Of a DNA stretch of 64,000 nucleotides, positions 19,769-28,419 are shown one piece after another (within the stretch, counting starts at the first letter, position 1; the number at the start of each line of letters is the position of its first letter). Where the stretch lies: contig NZ_AP018288.1 in assembly GCF_002368335.1 (NCBI RefSeq), forward strand, positions 4,818,523 to 4,882,522, read 5' to 3'. The position numbers and the translations under genes are program-made. The DNA is from Nostoc sp. NIES-4103 (GTDB lineage Bacteria > Cyanobacteriota > Cyanobacteriia > Cyanobacteriales > Nostocaceae). Under the pieces are notes generated by a model. It was not told the origin of the DNA, did no database searches, and saw only the letters and a list, made by a program, of their open reading frames with translations.

Positions 19769-21154
19769 GTGTCTCAAGTGCCTTCTCAACCCACTGATAG
19801 TAGTAGTAGTGCTGCGACGGATGTCACACCAGTCGTGGCACTAAAAGAACTTGTGGCAAGACTGCATCGAGAACAGAACAAAATCCAAGATTTGCTGAGT
19901 TCTTTAGGTTTTGCCCTCAGAAGCTTCAATAATTTGAATCAGTTTTTGGAGCTGATTCCACTGATGGCAACAAGAGTAACAGATGCAGATGGCAGCGCTC
20001 TGTTTCTCTACAAACCTAATGGTCAAGTTAGGTTAGAACAGCTACATTGGCAAGACAGTGGCCAGCGCAAGAATATCCGCAAAGCCCTAGAAACAGCTAG
20101 CAGTCAAATTACCCTTTTACCCAATACGGCGCCTTTAGCAACTGCCACAGGGATGTTGGACGATCAGATGCATCGTTACTTAGGGCCAGATGTGCAAATC
20201 TTTGGCACGGCGATTCTTGTAAAACACACAGAACGTGGCTGGCTCTATGTCTTGAGCCGTGATCCGGAATATAGTTGGACAGACACTAGGCAAAAGTTAG
20301 TCAGGTTGGTAGCAGACCAAACGGCTGTAGCTATTGAAAACGATGAATTAGCAGTAGAACTAAGGAAAAAAGAACGCCTAGACCAAGAACTAGAAATTGG
20401 AGCAGAAATTCAACGGCGACTTTTGCCACGTCAATGTCCTAATATTCCCGGTGCAGTTCTAGCTGCACGCTGTAAACCCGCTAATCGGGTTGGGGGAGAC
20501 TACTACGACTTTATTCCCACCAGTCACAATCTAATTCAAGCAAGCAGTAAAGTTACTCAAGAAGTTGGTCGCTGGGGTTTGGTAATTGGGGATGTGATGG
20601 GGAAAGGTGTTCCCGCAGGACTGATTATGACGATGATGCGTGGAATGCTCAAAGGAGAGGTATTGCATGGTAATTCCCCAGCCGGAATTCTGCAAAACTT
20701 GAATAGAGTTATGTATGCGGATTTGGAAAACTCCCACCGCTTTGTGACTTTGTTTTACTCAGAATATAACCCGCAAACTCGGATTTTATCTTACAGTAAT
20801 GCAGCACATAATCCTCCCTTGTGGTGGCACGCAGCCACAAAAACTATCACTCGGTTGGATACCTTAGGAATGCTCATCGGTTTGGATGCTAATAGCCAAT
20901 ACGAAGATGCTCAGGCTCAGTTAGAACCTGGAGATACAGTAATTTATTATACAGATGGACTGACTGATGCTGCGGCTGCAAGTGGCGATCGCTTCGATGA
21001 AGAAAATTTTGTCGCTGCTTTCAATACAGCTTGTTGCTACTACAATGCACCGCAGGAAATTGTAGATTATTTATTTGACCAAGTTCAGAAATTCATTGGT
21101 ACTGAACAGCAAAACACCGATGACATGACGCTAGTTGTTCTACAAATTTTGTAG
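19769..21154 (+). CDS. GAF-domain PP2C (SpoIIE/RsbU-type) phosphatase
   Basis: A 461-residue protein starting at GTG 19769. A short coiled coil (about 22-45) precedes a GAF domain (about 45-195, with LIPLMATRVTDADGSALFLY and VADQTAVAIEN). The linker RLDQELEIGAEIQRRLLP is typical just before SpoIIE-type PP2C domains. The catalytic domain (about 225-461) shows the metal-binding GGDYYDF, VIGDVMGKGVPAGLIM, YSNAAHNPPLWW and YTDGLTDA motifs and ends with NTDDMTLVVLQ. It should dephosphorylate Ser/Thr on a partner such as an anti-sigma-factor antagonist, with GAF sensing a ligand. Its target cannot be inferred here, as no STAS or RsbW-like gene is adjacent. Confidence 0.92.
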   Translation: MSQVPSQPTDSSSSAATDVTPVVALKELVARLHREQNKIQDLLSSLGFALRSFNNLNQFLELIPLMATRVTDADGSALFLYKPNGQVRLEQLHWQDSGQRKNIRKALETASSQITLLPNTAPLATATGMLDDQMHRYLGPDVQIFGTAILVKHTERGWLYVLSRDPEYSWTDTRQKLVRLVADQTAVAIENDELAVELRKKERLDQELEIGAEIQRRLLPRQCPNIPGAVLAARCKPANRVGGDYYDFIPTSHNLIQASSKVTQEVGRWGLVIGDVMGKGVPAGLIMTMMRGMLKGEVLHGNSPAGILQNLNRVMYADLENSHRFVTLFYSEYNPQTRILSYSNAAHNPPLWWHAATKTITRLDTLGMLIGLDANSQYEDAQAQLEPGDTVIYYTDGLTDAAAASGDRFDEENFVAAFNTACCYYNAPQEIVDYLFDQVQKFIGTEQQNTDDMTLVVLQIL

Positions 21155-21174
21155 CATAGCCGTAGTCACATAGT

Positions 21175-21489
21175 TTATTCCAGCAGAAAGTCAAACTCCG
21201 GCTTTTCCCTAAGTAGTTCAGCCATCTTCAACCTCTCCATCCGCATTGTTCTTGCTTTTGACCTCTCGACAATAGCCTCACTCGACCACCTGTCAGAGTC
21301 AAAGATGACCGCCGACAAACTTCCGCCCCGATGCGGTGGCTGGTAAAAGTTGTTAACTGTGGTGCGATCGCCTTCTGCTGATGATTCGTCACCAGATGGT
21401 GGAGAACTCGTGTCTTGATGAAAAACTTCCGCCTCAACACCCAATTCCTCATTTTCACCATCTTCCGCAGTGGAATGACCTAAAATCAA
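21175..21489 (-). CDS. Hypothetical protein, uncertain
   Basis: A 104-codon frame with a TTG start and an acidic N-terminal half (EDGENEELGVEAE) and a charged helical C-terminus (ERSKARTMRMERLKMAELLREKPEFDFLLE) that looks like genuine protein rather than random translation. It has no visible domain. It is convergent with the phosphatase gene, with a 20-bp gap. It could be the 3' part of a decayed gene. Confidence 0.3.
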   Translation of the reverse strand: MILGHSTAEDGENEELGVEAEVFHQDTSSPPSGDESSAEGDRTTVNNFYQPPHRGGSLSAVIFDSDRWSSEAIVERSKARTMRMERLKMAELLREKPEFDFLLE

Positions 21490-22363
21490 TGTAATATAAG
21501 GTTAATGACTTCACGCAAAAATACTGTATCAATAAGTATCTTAATAGATTTAAACTAATTTAAGACTCATGTGTTAGCAATACAGGGCAAACGCATCTTG
21601 TCAACAAAAGCAGTTTATTATCAATGAACTTATAAATAGTCACATTAAGCGCAGCTTATTGACTTTATACTAAGTTTTGATTATTACTCCTGTTTACTTA
21701 GATGAAAATAAGCAATCAGCTAGAAGTCAGATAACTTTATTTGATTCATGCAATTCGCTTTTTGTCAATACATTTTTTGAGAATTTAGATGCATTTGCTC
21801 TGGCTAGTAATACTGTTGAAGTAGTGTTAACTGCCTCAAATATATGTTGAATTTTCTCATCAGTATTTAAGGCAAAGTAATTCTTTAACTATCAGAGGCT
21901 AGAAAACATTAATGTTCTCTAATGTATTGTTCAATAATTGTTGAAGATTGGTATCGAATAATCAATCTCAAGAACTGGTAAAATGTTTCCTGCCATGTTA
22001 AAAACTAGCCTTTTCAAAGATAATTATTAGCTTTGAAAAGCAATCGCTTGCTTCAGGTATATGCTGAAATGTATCTAATAATAAATACTATAAAACATAA
22101 TATAATAACTAAATTTAGATCAGAATAAATCAAATGAAGATTTTGAAATTAGTGTCTATAAGTAATAGTGGCATTCGCGGTATTAGTCTATTAAGTGTAT
22201 TAAGCTCTATAGAAAATCCTGGTGATCTTATACATAAGCTATTTGATATAGCGAACGGTTAAACTAGCACTTATTGCATTAAACCAGGTTAAATATTAGG
22301 GCGAGTAAATTTGTGCGGAGATTGTACTTTAGTCTTAATATTAAAAATTGCAAAGGTTAGAAT
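21490..22363. other. AT-rich region upstream of the prenyltransferase
   Basis: About 870 bp, strongly AT-rich, with no gene of normal size. One 42-codon frame (22134-22262) lies about 100 bp before the prenyltransferase; other short frames are under 20 codons. The composition change from the flanking housekeeping DNA suggests an acquired or decayed segment. Confidence 0.55.
22134..22262 (+). CDS. Possible 42-residue peptide, uncertain
   Basis: An ATG frame of 42 codons on the same strand as, and 101 bp before, the prenyltransferase gene. The product begins MKILKLVSISNSGIRG, has a hydrophobic centre and ends with HKLFDIANG. No clear ribosome-binding site precedes it (only GATCAGAATAAATCAA). 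It contains no Trp or Tyr, so it is not an obvious prenylation substrate. It could be a leader peptide, a relic or a chance frame. Confidence 0.25.
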   Translation: MKILKLVSISNSGIRGISLLSVLSSIENPGDLIHKLFDIANG

Positions 22364-23470
22364 ATGGCAAATTACAAACTGCAAAATATGCATACTTTTA
22401 AGAGTCTAGGATATGAAAAGCTGACATCATTATGCAGAGTTCTTAATTTTAATGGGGAACAAACAATATCAACGCTTCAGGTATTTAGTCTGATGCTCAA
22501 AAATTGGGGAGATTTTACTATTGATGAACAACAAATTTGGACATCAGATGTTACAGATGACCACACACCTTTTGAGTTTTCTTTAGCTTTTGATGGCAAA
22601 CAGCCAGCAATACGTTTTGTGATTGAGAGTCAAACTGAAAAAACTAGTTTAGACTCTAGTTGGGTGATGGGTTGTAAGCTAAACAGAGATTTACAAGCAA
22701 ACTATGCTATATCTTTAGATAAATTTAATAAAATTGAAAAATTATTTGAGCCTCGGAATTCTCAAGCATTATTCTCAATTTGGCACGCAGTTGATATAAA
22801 ACGATTTGGGAAGCCAGTATTTAAAGTTTATCTTAATCCAGAAGCAAGAGGGATTGAAAATGCTCCTACTCTAATTAAAGAAGCACTTTTGCGTCTTGGT
22901 TTTGCTAAAGCATGGGATTTTCTTTCTCAAATAATCATGCAACATAGTCAAAGAAATAGGTTGCTATACTTTTCACTTGACTTGAGTTCAGACAAAGGAT
23001 CACGTATCAAAGTATATGTTGCACACATGAATGCTACTGCTAATGATGTAGAAAAAATACTTGCGGTTAGTCCATACCATATACAAGGAGATGCTATCAA
23101 ATTTTGTCAACAAATGGCTGGGCAGACAGGCCCTTTCAATGCTCGACCGTTAATAACTTGTTTTGCATTCACCTCAGATAATGAAACTCAACCGTATAGC
23201 ACAACATTACATTTACCAATTCGCTGCTATGCTGAGAATGATAATATTGCCATGCAACGCATTAGTCGTTTTCTTCCTTCAGGTGATGCTCAGATGTATC
23301 AGCAAGCAGTTGCATCAATAGCCGGACGACCCCTTGAAGCTGGTGTTGGAATTCAAACATACGTTTCCTTTAAAAGACTAGCAGAACAACAAATATTAAC
23401 AATTTATCTAGCTCCAGAAGCTTATGGAAGTACATTACAAAAGCAATTATCAAAGAGTATTAAAAGTTAA
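22364..23470 (+). CDS. DMATS-type aromatic (indole/Trp) prenyltransferase
   Basis: A 368-residue ABBA-fold prenyltransferase of the dimethylallyl-tryptophan synthase superfamily. The active-site pattern is visible in order: TPFEFSLAF with the acidic E71 expected to contact the aromatic substrate; R84 in IRFVIE; K154 and Y156 in FKVYLNPE; R214, K216 and Y218 in RIKVYVAH; R287 and Y289 in LPIRCYA; and Y333 in QTYVSF. In FgaPT2-like enzymes these Arg/Lys residues hold the diphosphate and the Tyr residues shield the allyl cation. It should transfer a prenyl group to an aromatic, probably indole, acceptor without metal. It is smaller than fungal enzymes, as bacterial members are. The next gene encodes an HDO-fold enzyme, so the pair may make a prenylated specialised metabolite. 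The specific substrate is unknown. Confidence 0.85.
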   Translation: MANYKLQNMHTFKSLGYEKLTSLCRVLNFNGEQTISTLQVFSLMLKNWGDFTIDEQQIWTSDVTDDHTPFEFSLAFDGKQPAIRFVIESQTEKTSLDSSWVMGCKLNRDLQANYAISLDKFNKIEKLFEPRNSQALFSIWHAVDIKRFGKPVFKVYLNPEARGIENAPTLIKEALLRLGFAKAWDFLSQIIMQHSQRNRLLYFSLDLSSDKGSRIKVYVAHMNATANDVEKILAVSPYHIQGDAIKFCQQMAGQTGPFNARPLITCFAFTSDNETQPYSTTLHLPIRCYAENDNIAMQRISRFLPSGDAQMYQQAVASIAGRPLEAGVGIQTYVSFKRLAEQQILTIYLAPEAYGSTLQKQLSKSIKS

Positions 23471-23621
23471 AATACTTTTGGGAATCAAGAAAAATATTAT
23501 GTTAACATAAACTTACAATTATACAATAAAAATTGTATTGACTAGGAATAGAGCGTGGTAGCTTGACAAAGTTGATCTTAGTGCAAATATTTTGTTAAAG
23601 AATTAAAAAGGAAAATTAGAA

Positions 23622-24362
23622 ATGAATGATATTGTAGAATATGTAAAAATCAAAAAAAATGAATTTAGTGAATTAGAATTATTTAAATATTTACAGAATG
23701 CCAATATAGAGCCTATAAATAAACTGGCATTTTTGCCATGTTTAACTCATTGGATCATGAATTTTTCCGATTTAAATCAGTATATTTTTCGAGAAGAGCC
23801 AACTAATGATAAGTTACAAAAACTAATTAATACTTATACCTATGAGGATGATAATCACTGGGTATGGTTTTTAGAAGATATTAAAAATTTAGGATTTGAC
23901 AGCTCACAAGATTTTAGTCAAACTGTAAAGTTTATTTGGGGGGAAGATACCAAAAAAGTTCGTCAAATTTCATATAAGATTGCTGCTTATACTTTTCAAG
24001 CAACTCCTATCCAAAAATTTGCAGTAATTGAAGCAATAGAAGCTGCTGGAAATGTATTCTTTTGTTTATCCACACAATTAATTAAAGACTTATCATGTAT
24101 TACAAATAAAGATTATCGGTATTTAGGTGATTTTCATTTAGATCAAGAAACAAGACATATTATAGGATTTCATCAGACAAAACAATTGATTCAAGAAATA
24201 CAACTGACGGAAGATGAGCGTCAGAAAGCTTTAAAATTGGTTGAAGATGTATTTCAACTTTTTGCTGAAGCATCAGACGAAGTTTTAGCCTATCTGAAAA
24301 AACAATCAAGCAACGGCACACTCCCAACAGATATGCACCCGTCTGCCTTTAGTATCAGCTAG
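23622..24362 (+). CDS. Heme-oxygenase-fold putative di-iron (HDO-type) enzyme
   Basis: A 246-residue, mostly helical protein with a good ribosome site (AAAAAGGA). Features suggesting a heme-oxygenase-like di-iron oxidase fold are YTYEDDNHWVWFLED with E75 and H79, AVIEAIEAAGN with E137/E140, and the closing HxxxExxH motif H172-E176-H179, which parallels H309-D313-H316 of the HDO-like protein encoded at 54327-55439. Members of this fold (UndA, SznF, BesC types) oxidise or cleave amino- or fatty-acid-derived substrates using O2. The assignment is from motif spacing, not an alignment, and a TenA-like or other role remains possible. It lies 151 bp after the prenyltransferase on the same strand and ends 17 bp before the convergent uracil-DNA glycosylase gene. 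Confidence 0.62.
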   Translation: MNDIVEYVKIKKNEFSELELFKYLQNANIEPINKLAFLPCLTHWIMNFSDLNQYIFREEPTNDKLQKLINTYTYEDDNHWVWFLEDIKNLGFDSSQDFSQTVKFIWGEDTKKVRQISYKIAAYTFQATPIQKFAVIEAIEAAGNVFFCLSTQLIKDLSCITNKDYRYLGDFHLDQETRHIIGFHQTKQLIQEIQLTEDERQKALKLVEDVFQLFAEASDEVLAYLKKQSSNGTLPTDMHPSAFSIS

Positions 24363-24379
24363 GTATTGAACCGAGAGCA

Positions 24380-25060
24380 TCAGTTGTTGTTGCGGATTTC
24401 GTCAAACTTGGCACGCACCGCCTGTATATCCTGCCACATCAACCATTTAGGCGCACCTTTTTCCTTAGAAGGATTACGCAGTAAGTAGGAAGGATGGAAA
24501 ATCGGCATACACAAACGCCCTTCCCACTCTAGCCACTGCCCGCGAATTTTAGTAATCCCTCGCTTATCACCTGTTATTCCTTTGACCGCAGTTGCACCTG
24601 TTAACAAAATAATTTTGGGGTCAACTAAGCGAATTTGTTCTAATAAGTAAGGTTTACAAGCTGCCATCTCGTCAGGAGTAGGCACTCGGTTATTGGGTGG
24701 ACGGCATTTATTGATATTAGCAATGTAGACATCTTCCTCAGTACTCAAGTTCACAGACGCTAAAATTTTTTCTAGCAACTGCCCTGATTTACCTACAAAT
24801 GGTAAACCTGTTTCGTCTTCGTTTTGGCCTGGGGCTTCCCCGACTATCATGATTAATGCTTTGAGGTTACCTCGTCCCACAACAGCGTGAGTACGAGTAT
24901 TTCCCAATTCACAGCGATGGCACTGATTGCAATGCTGTGCCAATTCGGCCATATTACCGTAAGTTCCTGGAGATATGGGAATTTTAGAGTCTGTGGGAAT
25001 CAGCTCTTGTTGGTTATCGTTGGAGTTATCGAAGAGGCTGAGTTGAATTTCGCTGCTCAT
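24380..25060 (-). CDS. Type-4 uracil-DNA glycosylase (4Fe-4S)
   Basis: A 226-residue protein from the ATG at 25060; an upstream ATG adds 9 residues with no clear support. The [4Fe-4S] cysteines are C47 and C50 (CxxC), C119 (KCRPP) and C135, with the spacing of family 4 enzymes. Motif A is GEAPGQNEDETGLPFVGKSG (74-93) and motif B is HPSYLLRNP (189-197). It removes uracil from DNA to start base-excision repair. The N-terminal 35 residues are a poorly conserved extension. It is convergent with the HDO-type gene. Confidence 0.93.
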   Translation of the reverse strand: MSSEIQLSLFDNSNDNQQELIPTDSKIPISPGTYGNMAELAQHCNQCHRCELGNTRTHAVVGRGNLKALIMIVGEAPGQNEDETGLPFVGKSGQLLEKILASVNLSTEEDVYIANINKCRPPNNRVPTPDEMAACKPYLLEQIRLVDPKIILLTGATAVKGITGDKRGITKIRGQWLEWEGRLCMPIFHPSYLLRNPSKEKGAPKWLMWQDIQAVRAKFDEIRNNN

Positions 25061-25220
25061 GAAAATTGCGCTTGTTAGGGTCAGCACCAGCTGTTTAGTC
25101 TCAATGAAATATAGTTATATTTCTTAGTTGCTGAATACTGTGTATGGGCATAAATTTTATTGTATCAGTGAATTGCAGCCAAAATTCAGTAAGCATCTGA
25201 AATTATTACGGTGAAAGTTT

Positions 25221-25253
25221 AGCTCCCCAACTTCTTGAAGAAGCCAGGGAGCT
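25221..25253 (-). terminator. Hairpin after the TPR gene
   Basis: The arms AGCTCCC (25221-25227) and GGGAGCT (25247-25253) enclose an inner TTCTTGAAGAA palindrome. On the minus strand the hairpin follows the TPR gene stop by about 24 bp and is followed by AAACTTT, which fits a weak terminator. Confidence 0.55.
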
Positions 25254-25276
25254 GGTACAGTATTTCTAACTAATTT

Positions 25277-26377
25277 TTAACTATTTGTAGATGTATTTTG
25301 CTGATATTGCATGGCTTTTGCGTAATCGCCTAAAGCATAGCAAGCTACTTTCAGACTGGCAAGGGCTTGCTCTTCAATGCGGCGGTCTTTGATGGTTCTG
25401 GCTAACAGTAAACGTTCTTCATAGTATTTAATTGCTTTGGTATAGTCACCCAAAGCTTCACAAGCAACACCTAAACTGCCCAAAGACTGTTCCTCACTAC
25501 GCTTGTCTTTGAGTTCTTTAGCGAGTTGCAAACGCTCTTCATAATAAATAACAGCTTTGGCATAATTGCCTATGGCATAACAAGCATTACCCAAATTCTT
25601 GAGTACTTGAGAAGCACTACGAGCATTGTTAAGGGAGCGGGCTATTTTGACACATTGCTCATAGTAGGCGATCGCTTTTGGGTAATTGTCTAAAGCATAC
25701 CAAGCATTACCGAGATTTTTCAGTACCTGTTCTATACCCCAGTTATCTTGAAGTTCTTGAACTATTTCTAAACTTTGCTCTTGATAGGCAATTGCCCGTG
25801 TAAAGTTTCCTGAAGCTTTATACACCAATCCCAGATTATTCAATGCAGCAACCTGACTGCGCTTGTCTTGCAACTTTTGCGTTATTTTCAAACACTCTTC
25901 TAGATACTCAATTGCTTTGTTATGTTCGTTTAGGTGACGGTAAGCATTACCTAAGTGAGAAAGCGCCTGCATCTGCACCAATAAATCTGGAGTAGTCTTT
26001 TCCAAAGCTAGGCACTGTAGGGAGTAAGATATAACGCCTTTGTAATCTCCTGAAGCGTAAGCTACTAGCGCCAAAAAAGAAAGCGCCTGTTCTTGTTGTT
26101 GTATATCCCCAACTAGGCGAAACAACTCTAGGGCTTGTTGTAATGACTTTAAAGCCGGCAATAATTCACCAGCTTGCTGCTGTTGAACTCCCAGTCGCAG
26201 CAGTTTGGATGCTTCTGATAATTGTTCATTAGTTCCCTGTAAAAGCAGCTCCTCATGTGAAGAATTTTGGTCAAATTCATGGGTAATTGTGTTCCGCCTG
26301 ATTTGTTTCAGGTATGTTGCAGGTAGTTGCACCGGAAATGTACTTTTGATTCTGTGGTTCGATTCACCGTTCGACAT
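25277..26377 (-). CDS. Tetratricopeptide repeat protein
   Basis: A 366-residue protein from the ATG at 26377, chosen because AGGAATT stands 7-12 bases upstream; an ATG 25 codons earlier lacks this. It is built of about six 40-residue TPR units from residue 140 on, each with the pattern ALxNLGxAYxxxGxxxKAIxYYEExLxIAxxLxDxR. This spacing is of the LGN/Rapsyn type used for protein-protein scaffolding. There is no signal peptide or enzyme domain. The partner is unknown. Confidence 0.88.
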   Translation of the reverse strand: MSNGESNHRIKSTFPVQLPATYLKQIRRNTITHEFDQNSSHEELLLQGTNEQLSEASKLLRLGVQQQQAGELLPALKSLQQALELFRLVGDIQQQEQALSFLALVAYASGDYKGVISYSLQCLALEKTTPDLLVQMQALSHLGNAYRHLNEHNKAIEYLEECLKITQKLQDKRSQVAALNNLGLVYKASGNFTRAIAYQEQSLEIVQELQDNWGIEQVLKNLGNAWYALDNYPKAIAYYEQCVKIARSLNNARSASQVLKNLGNACYAIGNYAKAVIYYEERLQLAKELKDKRSEEQSLGSLGVACEALGDYTKAIKYYEERLLLARTIKDRRIEEQALASLKVACYALGDYAKAMQYQQNTSTNS

Positions 26378-26379
26378 CG

Positions 26380-26575
26380 ACCAATTCCTGATAAGTTTGG
26401 TGATAAATCTAGTGTTCCCAAAATCACAGTCCTTCTTTACATAAATCAACATTCCCCTGCTGGTGTGGATTCATGGCCAATTTATAGAGCGATCATGCAA
26501 AGACTGTTTGAGCTAGAAGCCACTGATGATGATGCCATGGACTTCACCAAACCTCCTCGCTGCGGAAGCCCCTAA
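26380..26575 (+). pseudogene. Possible gene fragment
   Basis: The frame reads PDKFGDKSSVPKITVLLYIN and later DSWPIYRAIMQRLFELEATD before a stop at 26575, which looks like the conserved end of a real protein. There is no start on this side, since the opposite-strand TPR gene begins at 26377. I do not recognise the family, so this is a weak call. Confidence 0.22.
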
Positions 26576-27174
26576 ATTCATTTATGGGGAAGAAGCAGCA
26601 GGCGATTTCAATCGCTGTCCAAAAATACTTGTGTTTCATGAGATAATAAGTGCGTGTCGAAATGAGCAAGGCACTGTGCAACCCGACAGAAACGGCTTAA
26701 GCCAGTAGACATAAAGACTGTCGCGTAGTCTTGATAGGGTAGAAACATATTGCTTGCCAAGGAGCAAAACAATGTGTTTTTGGGGCGTGGGGATGAGTCC
26801 ATCCTCTGTTTAATCGTAACCACGCCCAGAGGTTCGGGGGATAGTGTTGCGAAACCTGAACAGGAGTCCAACCGCTATTTCTCAGGGCTGCTAAAAGCCC
26901 CCGAATTTTATTCGTGGGGAATGCGTTACTTAGGTAAATACTAGTTTTACTCAAAAGGCGATCGCCTCCCACCCAACAGAAACATTATTTGGCGATTCTC
27001 TTGACGACGCACTCACAATTGTTTGGTTAGTTTGGTTGAGGTGAAGTTTTTCAAGGGGCGCGATCGCACTTTACACAGTTGAACGAGGCTGGACTGATTA
27101 AGGTTGAAAATCAAAGAGCGATCGCGCTTAATTTTTATGCTTACGATTTTGTGCGTTTCTCAAATTTAGCCAGC
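26576..27174. other. Intergenic region with hairpins, possible decayed IS end
   Basis: Several HIP1 sites and long-range inverted sequences: GGGCGTGG (about 26784) against CCACGCCC (about 26820), and a stem CCCCCGAAT/ATTCGTGGGG at about 26899-26921. Overlapping frames on both strands have no features. The terminal stem resembles those at the right end of cyanobacterial IS200/IS605 elements. Confidence 0.4.
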
Positions 27175-27483
27175 CTACTTCATCATATTCATTGGCATTT
27201 TTGTATTCCACACTTGTTCAAATTCAGCTTTGGTAATGCCAAATTCCTGGATATCCTGTTCACCTAATGGTTTATCGGATAACATCCCATAATTATCTGT
27301 CAAGTGGCTTTTATCGTAAAATAATACGTTGCCATTTTCATAAACCTCTATTTGTCTAACAGCCCGTAAATTAGCACCCACTTCCATCAAGTAGGTACAA
27401 GTTCCCCAGGCATCATATTCACCACCAAGAGTTTCATCCCAAAACCATTTGCAATATTTCTCAATCTTTTTTGAGAGAAACAT
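27175..27483 (-). CDS. DUF6881-like small protein
   Basis: A 102-residue protein with a strong ribosome site (AGGAG, 11 bases before the ATG). The middle (VGANLRAVRQIEVYENGNVLFYD), then LSDKPLGEQDIQEFGITKAEFEQVW, follows the DUF6881 pattern of a beta sheet with xRxVEvFxDG followed by a C-terminal eFexvW helix. Such small proteins often occur as immunity-like or orphan cytoplasmic proteins. Function unknown. The next minus-strand gene upstream is the split NADAR gene. Confidence 0.6.
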   Translation of the reverse strand: MFLSKKIEKYCKWFWDETLGGEYDAWGTCTYLMEVGANLRAVRQIEVYENGNVLFYDKSHLTDNYGMLSDKPLGEQDIQEFGITKAEFEQVWNTKMPMNMMK

Positions 27484-27736
27484 AGTTTATTCACTCCTAT
27501 GGGGGTTGCTATTTTCAATCGATTGTGTATTCATTTTTGAGTTTAGCTGAGCGTATGTTTGTAAATTAAATCTGACAAAATGCTTTGGCAAGGCAACACA
27601 TGACTAAAAGCTGCTAACTATCAAGATTAATTTGATGCCTTGAGATTAATTTTACTTGATTACCTATTTTAGGCATCCACAAGAATCAGCATTCAGAGTA
27701 ATAAGATTATTTTACAGTACTATTCTCAATTTCTGT

Positions 27737-28280
27737 TCAGTTGGCATAGCGCAGTATCTCTCGCACTTGTATTAATATTAAGCCCAAGCGATTTTTACCA
27801 CTACCATCACTTCCACGACCCCAGTAATAATCAGTAGGTGAATTTTCAACAATTTCTTCATTGCCTGTGGAAAGCAAAATCTCCCTGATATCTGCATGGG
27901 TTTCAAATTTGCGTAGCACAGCTTTTTGCATAATCTCGTCTTTTACTTGTTCCCAATCTTGACGCAGAGGACGGGTTCTTTCACGCCCCATTTTAGCTGC
28001 ATCTTTAGGAGATTTGACAAGACGGATTTGTTCTACATGGAATGTACCAGCAAACTTTTGTGCTTGAAAATAATGTTCACTTGTACGCCAATACAAATCA
28101 TCTATAGCAGGGGACTGGGTACTGGGTACTGGGTACTGGGTGAAAAGTCTTTTTGTGTCTAGGTTTTATCATCTGTTGATGTCCTAACACTCTTGGCGAA
28201 CGCTATAACTCAAAACCGTGGAGTGAAAAGTTAGAGAAACAGCCATATTGTTCACGAGTACTATAGAAATAAATAGGCAT
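27737..28280 (-). pseudogene. NADAR-domain gene split by a 101-bp MITE
   Basis: The 5' part (28280 down to 28206) encodes 25 residues, MPIYFYSTREQYGCFSNFSL then HGFEL, the exact start expected of a NADAR/RibX-type protein, with GAGG 8 bases before the ATG. A TAG formed by the inserted element then ends it. The 3' part (28102 down to 27737) resumes with DDLYWRTSEHYFQAQKF and contains MGRERTRPLR and the final YYWGRGSDGSGKNRLG. Removing 103 bp (element plus one TA) restores one 146-codon frame. NADAR enzymes act on ADP-ribose or riboflavin-intermediate N-glycosidic bonds. The 3' part could still be translated from TTG 28096 (119 residues), but it would lack the first conserved strand. Confidence 0.9.
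28105..28205. mobile_element. MITE-like element D, copy 1 (in NADAR gene)
   Basis: 101 bp, starting TAGCAGGGGACTGGG and ending GGCGAACGCTA, flanked by TA on both sides (28103-28104 and 28206-28207). The left part contains heptamer units ACTGGGT. The right 68 bp matches 61 of 68 positions of the element at 30988-31088. The TA duplication fits IS630/Tc1-mariner-type transposition. No transposase is inside. Confidence 0.85.
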
Positions 28281-28419
28281 CTATAAACCTCAGCTTTTAA
28301 GCTAAAACCTATTTTAACGACTTGGGTTATTCAATTTTTATAATGATATTTAGTAGCATTCACAAAATGCAGAGGGTTTTGAAATTCTCTGCGGGAATAG
28401 CTTTGAAATTTTTAATTGC

